Source of the DNA: Candidatus Saccharimonadota bacterium
Lineage (GTDB): Bacteria; Patescibacteriota; Saccharimonadia; Saccharimonadales; SZUA-47
Direction of reading: 5' to 3'
DNA length: 6,596 nucleotides
Assembly: GCA_017993025.1 (NCBI GenBank)
Contig: JAGONL010000046.1
Location: forward strand, 1 to 6,596
Shown here: in pieces, positions 1 through 4,752 of the stretch
How positions within the stretch are numbered: the first letter of the stretch is position 1
Layout: each line of letters opens with the position of its first letter
Translations under genes and position numbers: made by a program
Notes under the pieces: model-generated
The model's input: the letters and a program-made list of their open reading frames with translations, nothing else
The model's database searches: none
What the model was told of the DNA's origin: nothing

Positions 1-42
1 TAGGCGTACATTGAAAGTGTATTATTCAAAAATACATACAAA

Positions 43-120
43 CCCAGTTGTAGATCTTTCATCAGCGCCACCTTGGCGCCGGTGAACAGCAAGACTGTTT
101 ATGAAAGGCTCACTACTGGG
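43..120. other. Nested branched inverted-repeat structure, possible structured RNA
   Basis: Four helices nest without conflict. The outer helix is CCCAG plus TAG (43-47, 51-53) with CTACTGGG (113-120), leaving a 3-base bulge. The next is CTTTCAT (56-62) with ATGAAAG (101-107). Inside it are two hairpins: GCGCCA/TGGCGC (65-70/74-79, loop CCT) and AACAG/CTGTT (85-89/95-99, loop CAAGA). This gives a three-way junction on a stalk. I recognise no known RNA family. The strand is undecided: the plus copy is followed by an A-rich linker and an SD-like GAGGAG, while the minus copy is followed by a T-rich tail (TTTGTATGTATTTTT) that could end a transcript. Confidence 0.4.
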
Positions 121-155
121 CAAATACAAAAATAAAAAAGAGGAGAATAGATGTT

Positions 156-218
156 ATGAACAATCTATTTGTGACTGCACCAACTAAAAGAAACCCAAGA
201 AGCAACACGTTTCCATAA
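156..218 (+). CDS. Possible 20-residue leader peptide ORF (unproven)
   Basis: An ATG at 156 opens a 20-codon frame (MNNLFVTAPTKRN...) ending in TAA. A purine-rich GAGGAG at 140-145 precedes it by 10 bases. A second ATG at 151, five bases after that SD, starts a two-codon frame (ATG TTA TGA) whose stop overlaps this start, so translation could be coupled. The branched structure at 43-120 lies just upstream, giving a layout of structured leader, SD and short ORF. No larger plus-strand gene follows, and a frame this short can occur by chance. No function is proposed. Confidence 0.15.
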   Translation: MNNLFVTAPTKRNPRSNTFP

Positions 219-265
219 CTTCCGCCAGCAATACGTAAACCTACTCGTCATTTAAAGCCTCTGCT

Positions 266-478
266 TTAGCAAAATAGTACGAAAATTGTACCTACAACAC
301 TTCTCGTTTTTTGTAGGACACTCGGTCTACGCCCATAAATTTTATGCTTCGCTTTGAGAAAAATTCCCAAGGCTAGACCCCCCACGCCCCCAAAAAACAG
401 AAAATGTACTTGGCGTGAACCCCAAGAGCCAAGTAGGGCTTTTATTTTGCTTGAATATCTAACCCCCAGGAGTATCAT
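266..478 (-). CDS. Doubtful 70-residue ORF behind the patatin gene
   Basis: This minus-strand frame starts 8 bases after the patatin stop, overlapping a second in-line stop as TAATG, and has no SD. It encodes 70 residues with one hydrophobic glycine-rich stretch (about residues 25-41, HFLFFGGVGGLALGIFL) followed by a basic segment (KAKHK), so a single membrane helix is conceivable. The hydrophobic stretch recalls the first helix of GtrA-like proteins, but nothing else supports that. Against it being real, it runs through the terminator-like hairpin at 400-435, and its glycines come from poly-G runs. It may be a chance frame, a gene fragment or a small membrane protein. Confidence 0.2.
   Translation of the reverse strand: MILLGVRYSSKIKALLGSWGSRQVHFLFFGGVGGLALGIFLKAKHKIYGRRPSVLQKTRSVVGTIFVLFC
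393..435 (-). terminator. Terminator-like hairpin after the patatin gene
   Basis: On the minus strand an 8-bp perfect stem, TACTTGGC/GCCAAGTA (plus 428-435 and 407-414), encloses a 13-base loop. The T-rich run CATTTTCTGTTTTTT follows. It lies about 50 bases past the patatin stop. The plus side is also followed by a T-rich run (CTTTTATTTT at 439-448), so it could work in both directions. The loop is large and the T-run is interrupted, so strength is uncertain. Confidence 0.4.
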
Positions 479-486
479 TAGTCAAA

Positions 487-1476
487 TCAGGTTAATAGCG
501 GGACCCATTCAGGGTATAGACCTGTAAGTCTGTTTAGTACATGGGTTTTTGTCCACTCAAAACCAAATACTATCTTTTCTTTGTCTTTATTCCAAAACGT
601 AGGGAGTTTTGGCGCTGGTGGAGGATAAAATGCTTCAACCATAGCACCTTGGTAGTTGAATTCGCCATCAAGAAAAACTTCTCTACTTTTTATTTGTGCG
701 TCGACTATATTACTAAATTTAAACAGTGCTCGTTTATCATAGGGGCTCATTAATGACCCAAACAGAGCGACTTGCCAGTTTTGTCTTTCATCTGCCTCAA
801 ATTTTTGATTTGGCAAATAAATAATGTCTGTACAGCCATCCGATTTTGCCATATCAACCGCCGACAAGATACTAAACCCACCATCTGCATATGCAGTATT
901 TCTACCTTCTCCTATGTTTTTTCTGTCTCTAGGAGATAGTCCAGTAGCTCCTGGCACGCTTGCACCCCATAGTAGTACATCAACGATTGAGTCTTTGCCA
1001 ATTTTAGTTAAGTCAAAAGACACGGGCTGGATGCCACCCGACAGCCTAGTTACTCCGATATTTATAGGGATAGGAGAATCCGCAATGGCATCAATATCTA
1101 ATCCGTGTGCATCGTGCATAATTACTCTTTTCAGAATACCCAAGTCCATAATTTTGTAAACTCGTAGCCATTTTATAAAGTCACTCTCTGTCATGGTGTT
1201 GTATCCCTTTAGTGCTGTTTCAATCTGTCGTGCCACTGCTGCTGCAACATTAAAACCACCTACAGAAACACCGTACACAGCGTCTAAGGACTCAAAAACG
1301 CCAAGATCCAATAACGTTACTAATGCACCTAACGAAATCGGTCCAGCCGCACCACCAGACCCAACAGCCAGCCCAAGTTTACGCCCATCAGACATACTCC
1401 CAGGTACATAGGGAACTTCATAGTTAAGTCGCTCAAAGGATAATTGCGTAGGTCCAATTGATTCTACAGTTTGCAT
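487..1476 (-). CDS. Patatin-like phospholipase family protein
   Basis: This is a 329-residue protein of the patatin-like acyl hydrolase family, which cleaves acyl esters of membrane lipids with a Ser-Asp dyad. The sequence shows the glycine-rich oxyanion region AVGSGGAAG (37-45), the nucleophile elbow GVSVG with Ser71, the ASVPG segment (172-176), and the dyad Asp in ADGG (Asp198). The usual oxyanion Arg (GGGxRG) appears as Ala here. No signal peptide or membrane helix is obvious, so it is probably cytosolic or peripheral. The ATG at 1476 lies 36 bases after the HIT gene's stop. It has no SD but a TATTAA box six bases upstream. Met28 (MSDGRKLGL) is an alternative start, because the fold begins right after it. 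The TGA stop is followed in frame by TAA two codons later. The lipid substrate cannot be read from sequence. Confidence 0.88.
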   Translation of the reverse strand: MQTVESIGPTQLSFERLNYEVPYVPGSMSDGRKLGLAVGSGGAAGPISLGALVTLLDLGVFESLDAVYGVSVGGFNVAAAVARQIETALKGYNTMTESDFIKWLRVYKIMDLGILKRVIMHDAHGLDIDAIADSPIPINIGVTRLSGGIQPVSFDLTKIGKDSIVDVLLWGASVPGATGLSPRDRKNIGEGRNTAYADGGFSILSAVDMAKSDGCTDIIYLPNQKFEADERQNWQVALFGSLMSPYDKRALFKFSNIVDAQIKSREVFLDGEFNYQGAMVEAFYPPPAPKLPTFWNKDKEKIVFGFEWTKTHVLNRLTGLYPEWVPLLT

Positions 1477-1482
1477 AGTTAA

Positions 1483-1488
1483 TTAATA
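1483..1488 (-). promoter_or_regulatory. Weak -10-like box (TATTAA) at the patatin start
   Basis: TATTAA lies six bases before the ATG at 1476, the same spacing as the clear TATAAT boxes of two other genes here. It matches the -10 consensus poorly and has no -35, so the gene may instead be read through from the HIT gene. Confidence 0.25.
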
Positions 1489-1512
1489 CTAACACTAAGT
1501 TATTTTAAAGCT

Positions 1513-1974
1513 TTAAGAAAAGTAAGCCTTAAGCCTGTCAGCATAAGGCTGTTTCTCTTCAGCGGTTGCCCAGTAATTATCCTTTTGGTTTGCATAGATT
1601 TCATCACCAGTTGTACGCGGAAAAACATGAAAATGGTAGTGAAAAGCGTCTTGGTTACCGGCAGGCTCATTGTGTTGCATGCTGGACACGCCGTCGCATT
1701 TGTATACTTCCTTAAGTGCTAATGCGATTTTTTTAGCCGCATCAAAAACAGCATGGCCGTATTCTTCAGGCATATCATAAATATTTTCAAAATGTTTGCT
1801 TGGAATAACAATAACGTGGCCGGGGTTAGAGCGCTGAAATCGGCCGGCTATAAATGTCGTCACCATATCATTCCTAAAAATAACTGTGCTTTCCTCATTA
1901 CCGCGTGCAGTAGGCTCGCCCTTGGCTATATGGCAGAGAGGGCAATCGTAGTCTGCTGGTGCGTGGTTATACAT
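1513..1974 (-). CDS. HIT family protein (histidine-triad nucleotide hydrolase/transferase)
   Basis: This 153-residue HIT superfamily protein belongs to enzymes that hydrolyse or transfer the nucleoside-monophosphate part of dinucleotides or aminoacyl-adenylates through a nucleotidyl-histidine intermediate. The triad HYHFHVF covers residues 112-118, with His112, His114 and His116. Upstream are NPGHVIVIP (50-58) and HNEPAGNQD (101-109), both typical of the fold. An N-terminal CPLC (11-14) could contribute to a zinc site, as in Fhit/HinT-like relatives. I chose the ATG at 1974 over a TTG at 2001. The protein from 1974 (MYNHAPADYD...) looks like a natural start, and a TACAAT box ends only seven bases before it, inside the longer version. 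The Hint, Fhit or Ap4A phosphorylase-like subfamily is not resolved. Confidence 0.9.
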   Translation of the reverse strand: MYNHAPADYDCPLCHIAKGEPTARGNEESTVIFRNDMVTTFIAGRFQRSNPGHVIVIPSKHFENIYDMPEEYGHAVFDAAKKIALALKEVYKCDGVSSMQHNEPAGNQDAFHYHFHVFPRTTGDEIYANQKDNYWATAEEKQPYADRLKAYFS

Positions 1975-1981
1975 ACCAGAG

Positions 1982-1987
1982 ATTGTA
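1982..1987 (-). promoter_or_regulatory. -10 box (TACAAT) of a probably leaderless HIT gene
   Basis: On the minus strand TACAAT ends seven bases before the ATG at 1974. Transcription would start at or next to the A of the start codon. No SD is present and no good -35 is seen. Confidence 0.45.
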
Positions 1988-2016
1988 CCCCAAAAAGCCA
2001 AAAACTACCCAATTTT

Positions 2017-2044
2017 CTCAGAAAACCCCCGCAAAACCCCCCAA
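2017..2044 (-). other. G-run tract upstream of the HIT gene
   Basis: On the minus strand runs of six and five G alternate with TTTT (TTTTGGGGGGTTTTGC, then GGGGGTTTTC). A GGG and a GGGG lie nearer the HIT start. Four G-runs with two long loops could form a quadruplex. The tract lies between the DUF1801 stop and the HIT -10 box. Confidence 0.35.
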
Positions 2045-2054
2045 AAGGAAATTC

Positions 2055-2075
2055 TTGCGAGGTCAGACCTTGCAA
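2055..2075. repeat. 21-bp dyad between the DUF1801 and HIT genes
   Basis: The arms TTGCGAGG and CCTTGCAA pair around TCAGA. The core AGGTC-A-GACCT is a perfect odd palindrome. On the minus strand the hairpin has one A-C mismatch and is followed by GAATTTCCTTTT. It begins 22 bases after the DUF1801 stop. It could be a weak terminator or a protein-binding operator for the HIT gene; sequence alone does not decide. Confidence 0.35.
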
Positions 2076-2097
2076 AGATGATTTTACTCTGTTATTT

Positions 2098-2457
2098 TTA
2101 AGATTTTTTGGCTAAATTTCTCTCTACGCAAAAAGCTGTAATCTGCGCGATTAAATCATAGGGAATTGGCGACCCTAGAGGGAACTGAACGGTGCCTTTA
2201 GAGGTGTTATAGGCACTAAGTTTGTCCTTAAAAACATCTATTGGCGCAGAGCCTGGATAGAACCCAATATGATGTTCATATCCAGCAAAATGCACTAAAT
2301 TTTTGCCATTCAGCACAAATGTTGGTATCCCATATCCTATTTTCTCTGCGGCCAATGGTGCAACCGCTTTAATGGTTTCTCTAACTTTCTGAAGTATCTC
2401 TTGAGTTTTTTCGGGACACTGCGCAATATATTCATCTATTGTTTCTACTTTTTTCAT
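2098..2457 (-). CDS. DUF1801 (YdhG/YdeI-like) domain protein
   Basis: This 119-residue protein matches the small DUF1801/YdhG-like fold, some members of which are called iron chaperones; its function here is unknown. Diagnostic stretches are the N-terminal helix TIDEYIAQCPEKTQEIL (6-22), the EKIGYGIPTF core (38-47), the FAGYEHHIGFYP strand pair (57-68), and the C-terminal KGTVQFPLGSPIPYDLI (87-103). It is probably a soluble single-domain protein. An in-frame ATG at 2481 would add eight residues (MQIRYNLI), but those codons contain a perfect TATAAT box, so the start is the ATG at 2457. Its promoter is divergent from the one at 2520-2548. Confidence 0.85.
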   Translation of the reverse strand: MKKVETIDEYIAQCPEKTQEILQKVRETIKAVAPLAAEKIGYGIPTFVLNGKNLVHFAGYEHHIGFYPGSAPIDVFKDKLSAYNTSKGTVQFPLGSPIPYDLIAQITAFCVERNLAKKS

Positions 2458-2463
2458 TATTAA

Positions 2464-2469
2464 ATTATA
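2464..2469 (-). promoter_or_regulatory. -10 box (TATAAT) of a probably leaderless DUF1801 gene
   Basis: A perfect TATAAT on the minus strand is separated from the ATG at 2457 by six bases (TTAATA), placing the transcription start at the start codon. No SD exists and no -35 is recognisable at 16-18 bases. It decides the start codon of the gene. Confidence 0.6.
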
Positions 2470-2519
2470 GCGTATTTGCAATAATTATAGATAAAAACTA
2501 TTTTTCTTATGCATACTTA

Positions 2520-2548
2520 TTGACATATTAGCTAAAGCGTGATATTAT
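2520..2548 (+). promoter_or_regulatory. Near-consensus sigma70-type promoter (TTGACA-17-TATTAT)
   Basis: A perfect -35 TTGACA (2520-2525), a 17-base spacer and TATTAT (2543-2548) predict a start near A2555. It is among the best promoters in the window and reads into the structured transcript at 2555-2628, not directly into a large gene. Confidence 0.7.
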
Positions 2549-2554
2549 GCTTAT

Positions 2555-2628
2555 AGTTTCGAAAGAAACAAAAATAGAAAAGAGGGTAATATGGCCAGAA
2601 ATGGCCGTAGGATGAACCCTCTTTTTTT
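2555..2628 (+). ncRNA. Candidate small structured RNA or attenuated leader
   Basis: From the predicted start a 5'-terminal hairpin forms: GTTTC, GAAA tetraloop, GAAAC (2556-2569). An A-rich linker follows, then the stem AAAAGAGGGT/ACCCTCTTTT (2578-2587/2616-2625) merging into seven T. Its apical region holds a second hairpin, TATGGCC/GGCCGTA around AGAAAT. The whole would be a 74-base transcript with its own promoter and terminator. The segment AGAAACAAA (2564-2572) can also pair with TTTGTTTCT (2630-2638), which would break the 5' hairpin, so two mutually exclusive folds exist. It may act in trans or as an attenuator for the KGG gene about 235 bases downstream. No known RNA family is recognised. 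Confidence 0.45.
2578..2628 (+). terminator. Intrinsic terminator of the 2555 transcript
   Basis: A ten-base stem, AAAAGAGGGT/ACCCTCTTTT, runs directly into a seven-T run (2622-2628). The 28-base apical part carries its own inner hairpin, which shortens the effective loop. Confidence 0.5.
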
Positions 2629-2734
2629 ATTTGTTTCTGGAAGAGAAGAAGCAATGTGGGAAATTATTAACAAAACTGTTCTAGTTTTTGTATTCAAATA
2701 TGAAAGCTACCACAGTGAAGTAACTGCTTTATAG
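2591..2734 (+). CDS. Possible 47-residue small protein overlapping the terminator
   Basis: An ATG at 2591 opens 47 codons (MARNGRRMNPLFLFVSGREE..., ending SEVTAL, TAG stop). An SD-like GAGG (2582-2585) lies five bases upstream, and the strong promoter at 2520 feeds it. The protein is basic at its start and has two short hydrophobic stretches. However, the SD sits in the left arm of the terminator hairpin and the frame runs through it, so translation needs antitermination or an open hairpin. I do not recognise the protein. It competes with the small-RNA reading of the same bases. Confidence 0.25.
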   Translation: MARNGRRMNPLFLFVSGREEAMWEIINKTVLVFVFKYESYHSEVTAL

Positions 2735-2863
2735 TTAGGCAGATTCGTTATGATTTGAGCACCGGAAACAGAAGCGTACTTCGTGTACGTTGACGTTCGA
2801 CGGAGCGGAGAATCAGAGCGGAAATGGCAGCTAGAAACAGTTACGCTAATCAAGGAGAATCAA
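2735..2863 (+). promoter_or_regulatory. KGG gene leader with SD; possible TATGAT box and hairpins
   Basis: The leader contains a TATGAT box at 2749-2754 without a matching -35, a short hairpin CGTAC/GTACG, and an outer pairing AGCGTA with TACGCT that closes about 60 bases. GAAACAG occurs twice. The strong SD AAGGAG (2852-2857) lies six bases before the ATG at 2864. Whether the gene is served from here or by read-through from 2520 is open. Confidence 0.35.
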
Positions 2864-3061
2864 ATGGCAGGAACTAAAGCAGGCGGCCAAAAAGCTGCAG
2901 CACGTAACAAAGCAAAATATGGTGCAGATTTTTACGCAAAAATCGGTGCAGCTGGTGGAAAAAAGGGCACAACTGGTGGCTTTTTCGCAAACCGTGAACT
3001 AGCTCGAAAAGCTGGTGCAAAGGGCGGACGTATATCTCGCCGAACTAAGAAGAGTGTTTAA
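2864..3061 (+). CDS. KGG-repeat stress-type small protein (YciG/GsiB-like)
   Basis: This 65-residue, very basic, glycine- and alanine-rich protein belongs to the stress-induced KGG-repeat family (relatives of YciG and GsiB). These are hydrophilic, probably unstructured proteins made under general stress. The repeat-like units are AGGQKAA (6-12), AGGKKGT (30-36) and AKGGRISRR (52-60); the basic tail could bind nucleic acid. An upstream in-frame ATG at 2783 would add 27 residues with no family resemblance, whereas the ATG at 2864 has a textbook SD (AAGGAG, six-base spacing), so it is the start. The gene ends just before a tandem repeat and a strong terminator, so it is probably monocistronic. 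The upstream transcript at 2555 may regulate it. Confidence 0.85.
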   Translation: MAGTKAGGQKAAARNKAKYGADFYAKIGAAGGKKGTTGGFFANRELARKAGAKGGRISRRTKKSV

Positions 3062-3068
3062 TACTCTT

Positions 3069-3107
3069 ATATCTGATAAATAATATCTGATAAATAATAT
3101 CTGATAA
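3069..3107 (+). repeat. 14-bp tandem repeat, 2.8 copies
   Basis: The unit ATATCTGATAAATA occurs at 3069-3082 and 3083-3096 exactly, and again for 11 bases at 3097-3107. It lies between the KGG stop and its terminator. Confidence 0.85.
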
Positions 3108-3110
3108 TTG

Positions 3111-3140
3111 AAGAAGCTCCGAAAGGGGCTTTTTCTTTTT
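3111..3140 (+). terminator. Strong intrinsic terminator of the KGG gene
   Basis: AAGAAGCTCC and GGGGCTTTTT pair over ten positions (two G-U) around a GAAA tetraloop, followed by TTTTTCTTTTT. It is a classical Rho-independent terminator. Confidence 0.85.
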
Positions 3141-3142
3141 GT

Positions 3143-3148
3143 TATAAT
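3143..3148 (+). promoter_or_regulatory. -10 box (TATAAT) of a probably leaderless membrane-protein gene
   Basis: A perfect TATAAT lies six bases (TTACTT) before the ATG at 3155, immediately after the terminator T-run. No SD is present. The -35 region falls inside the terminator hairpin and shows no consensus. Confidence 0.6.
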
Positions 3149-3154
3149 TTACTT

Positions 3155-3337
3155 ATGAAGATATCAAAAAATCATGTATGGGGCATTAGTTTTACAATTG
3201 CAGGAATCCTTATGTGTATTGGAGCACTTTTCCTAGAAAATCTGCTTGCTATACCCGGATTTATTTTTCTTATCGCAGGCCTGTTGCTCTGGAATCCGGG
3301 TGGAATAATGGAGAATCTGTACCCTCCACTCAGATAG
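3155..3337 (+). CDS. Small two-helix membrane protein, unknown function
   Basis: This 60-residue protein has two hydrophobic segments (about 8-27 and 30-47) joined by a short turn (LEN), consistent with a hairpin membrane protein. The basic start (MKISKNH) would stay in the cytoplasm; the tail (WNPGGIMENLYPPLR) carries Pro-Gly and Pro-Pro turns. I recognise no family. In favour of it being real are the perfect TATAAT box six bases before the ATG, its clean placement right after a terminator, and its protein-like composition. It stands alone, with the convergent metallopeptidase gene on the other side. Confidence 0.6.
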   Translation: MKISKNHVWGISFTIAGILMCIGALFLENLLAIPGFIFLIAGLLLWNPGGIMENLYPPLR

Positions 3338-3431
3338 CTGATAGCAATCGCCACTAAGTTCCTGAAACTATCTGTGTCCGTCGGATTTACTCCGTAGGTC
3401 GAGCAGATTCAGAATTGCAGGAAAGAGCAGT

Positions 3432-3489
3432 CCGAGTTTTGGAACCTCAAAACCCGGAACGATGAGAAAACCTATCTCGGTTTTCTCAT
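3432..3489 (-). terminator. Two consecutive hairpins at the metallopeptidase stop
   Basis: On the minus strand hairpin A is ATGAGAAAACC/GGTTTTCTCAT (11 bp, plus 3479-3489 and 3462-3472, loop of 6); its left arm contains the TGA stop. Hairpin B follows after four bases: CCGGGTTTTG/CAAAACTCGG (10 bp with one G-U, plus 3448-3457 and 3432-3441, loop of 6). No T-run follows, so this may be a Rho-dependent end or an RNA-stabilising 3' structure, not a simple terminator. Confidence 0.4.
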
Positions 3490-3947
3490 AAGGCCGTCCG
3501 TCTATAAGGTCTACAAAATCGCTCCGCGGATACTTTCCAATTTTTATGACAAAATATACAGGCGTATGTCTGTGTATCTGTCTGAACACCCGCTAAAGAG
3601 CAATCGGGGCACAGACTTCGCTTGTGTAGCCAATCTCGGTAACTATCTAGACAATCTTGCACATGGTCTTCGTCAATATCAAAACCCTGTTGCTCAGCCA
3701 ATTCCTTAGCCTTTTCCCACGCAGATACTTCCATCATTACCAGTTCAACATCAGAATAATACTGTAGATGTTCAAGTAGCGCGTGACCAGTTTCATGAAG
3801 TAATGCCCACAACCCTTCAGAACTGTTATCTTCCGAATTGTAGTAGACGGTTTGATTTTTCGGCGACCAATAGTAAGTGTCACTTTTTTCAAAACTTATA
3901 TTTGGGTGTTGGTTCAGGATTTTTTTAACTAGTTCTTGTTGATTCAT
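3486..3947 (-). CDS. HExxH metallopeptidase-like protein with C-terminal zinc ribbon
   Basis: This 153-residue protein contains a zincin motif LLHETGHALLEH (HETGH at 51-55). Glu73 in VMMEVSAWEKA fits the third zinc ligand of ImmA/IrrE-type peptidases, so a small cytosolic metalloprotease is likely. A C-terminal zinc ribbon follows: Cys113/Cys116 (CPDC) and Cys130/Cys133 (CIFC), then WKVSAERFCRPYR. The ATG at 3947 begins MNQQELVKKIL. An ATG at 3980 would add 11 residues that only mirror the frame of the ROK C-terminus. With the 3947 start it overlaps the ROK gene by 23 bases, pointing to translational coupling. No helix-turn-helix is seen, unlike classical ImmA partners. The target is unknown. 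Confidence 0.75.
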   Translation of the reverse strand: MNQQELVKKILNQHPNISFEKSDTYYWSPKNQTVYYNSEDNSSEGLWALLHETGHALLEHLQYYSDVELVMMEVSAWEKAKELAEQQGFDIDEDHVQDCLDSYRDWLHKRSLCPDCSLAGVQTDTQTYACIFCHKNWKVSAERFCRPYRRTAL

Positions 3948-4752
3948 GCTGTTTGCATAGCAGGTACCCACCGTACACAACCGCTTCCTCTGGATGTTTA
4001 GCTTCTGTTATTTCTGGCAACTTTGTAATCATCTTACTTCTATAAATTTCAAGTTCAGCATCCAGGTGTGATTTAAATTTATGCAAGTGTCCACCAACAC
4101 CGCCACCAATCACGATTGCCTCAGGACTTAATGTAACTATTAAATCAATCAATCCTACTGCAATATTGCGCGCAACAAAATACCAATCTTTTTCATCTGT
4201 TATCTCGCTAGCTATTTTACCTATCTGTGCAACTATCGCTTTTCCGCTAGCAAACTCTTCCCAGGCCATTAATTTGCCATCATGCTCCATAAGCATTCCG
4301 CGGCCACCTGCATCATGCACAGAATAATCAATTTTGCCGTCTACCACTAGCCCTAGGCCGATACCCGTGCTAACAGTTACATAGAGAACACGCTTGTATT
4401 TATCTTTTAGCTCATATGCTTCCGCCAGTCCCGCAAGTTTAGCATCGTTTTCAAGGTATAAAGGACACTTTAAAGTATCTTTTAAATCATCCGCAATAGG
4501 TACATTTGACCAGTCCAAGTTACCAAAATACTCTGCTATTCCTTTTTCGCGGTCAATACTTGCCGGTAACGCCATTGAACAGCTGACAGGAGTCTCGCCA
4601 CCACAAATGTTTTCAACACTAACCTTAAGCTCTGCGATGAAATCAACGTAACTTTTAGGGGTAGGGAACTTAAATCGTTCAATAATTTCACCAGCCTCAG
4701 AAAAAGTGGCTAGCAAAGTCTTTGTTCCGCCGACATCAATAGTTAAATACAT
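3925..4752 (-). CDS. Divergent ROK-family protein (sugar kinase-like)
   Basis: This 275-residue protein has the ROK/hexokinase actin-like fold, whose kinase members phosphorylate sugars using ATP. Visible are the phosphate-1 loop DVGGTKT (6-12), the catalytic-type Asp103 in LENDAKLAGLAEA (100-112), phosphate-2 VSTGIGLGLVVDG (127-139), EEFASGKAI (165-173) and the adenosine-site IVIGGGVG (213-220). The ROK zinc motif (CxCGxxGCxE) is absent. The usual GEIGH sugar-binding segment reads GGRGM (149-153), so both its Glu and His are lost. The sugar may differ from glucose or GlcNAc, or the protein may be a non-catalytic sensor. The ATG at 4752 places the DxGGTKT motif at the expected distance. The gene overlaps the downstream metallopeptidase and is preceded by a structured leader. 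Confidence 0.85.
   Translation of the reverse strand: MYLTIDVGGTKTLLATFSEAGEIIERFKFPTPKSYVDFIAELKVSVENICGGETPVSCSMALPASIDREKGIAEYFGNLDWSNVPIADDLKDTLKCPLYLENDAKLAGLAEAYELKDKYKRVLYVTVSTGIGLGLVVDGKIDYSVHDAGGRGMLMEHDGKLMAWEEFASGKAIVAQIGKIASEITDEKDWYFVARNIAVGLIDLIVTLSPEAIVIGGGVGGHLHKFKSHLDAELEIYRSKMITKLPEITEAKHPEEAVVYGGYLLCKQHESTRTS

Noticed and set aside
487..489. UGA recoded as glycine, as in some CPR groups
   Set aside because: The patatin TGA is followed by TAA two codons on, the metallopeptidase also ends at a TGA just after its conserved-looking RPYR, and no gene contains an internal TGA.
824..1159. Plus-strand frames opposite the patatin gene (also 541-753 and 1193-1411)
   Set aside because: They are antisense shadows; the patatin GxSxG and DGG motifs fix the coding strand, and none has an SD or family likeness.
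1753..2115. 120-residue plus-strand frame opposite the HIT gene
   Set aside because: It is a shadow of a gene with an intact histidine triad and runs into the G/C-run spacer.
2555..2640. preQ1-I riboswitch, because of AGAGG...ACCCTCT
   Set aside because: The resemblance is limited to the stem; the conserved loop and the A-rich pseudoknot tail are missing.
2783..2863. 27-residue N-terminal extension of the KGG protein
   Set aside because: It lies upstream of a textbook SD with correct spacing to the ATG at 2864, has no family similarity, and covers a leader that can pair with itself.
3069..3107. CRISPR-like repeats
   Set aside because: The units are directly abutting 14-mers without spacers; this is a simple tandem repeat.
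3360..3490. tRNA gene in the hairpin-rich spacer
   Set aside because: No T-loop consensus, anticodon arm or acceptor stem could be assembled on either strand.
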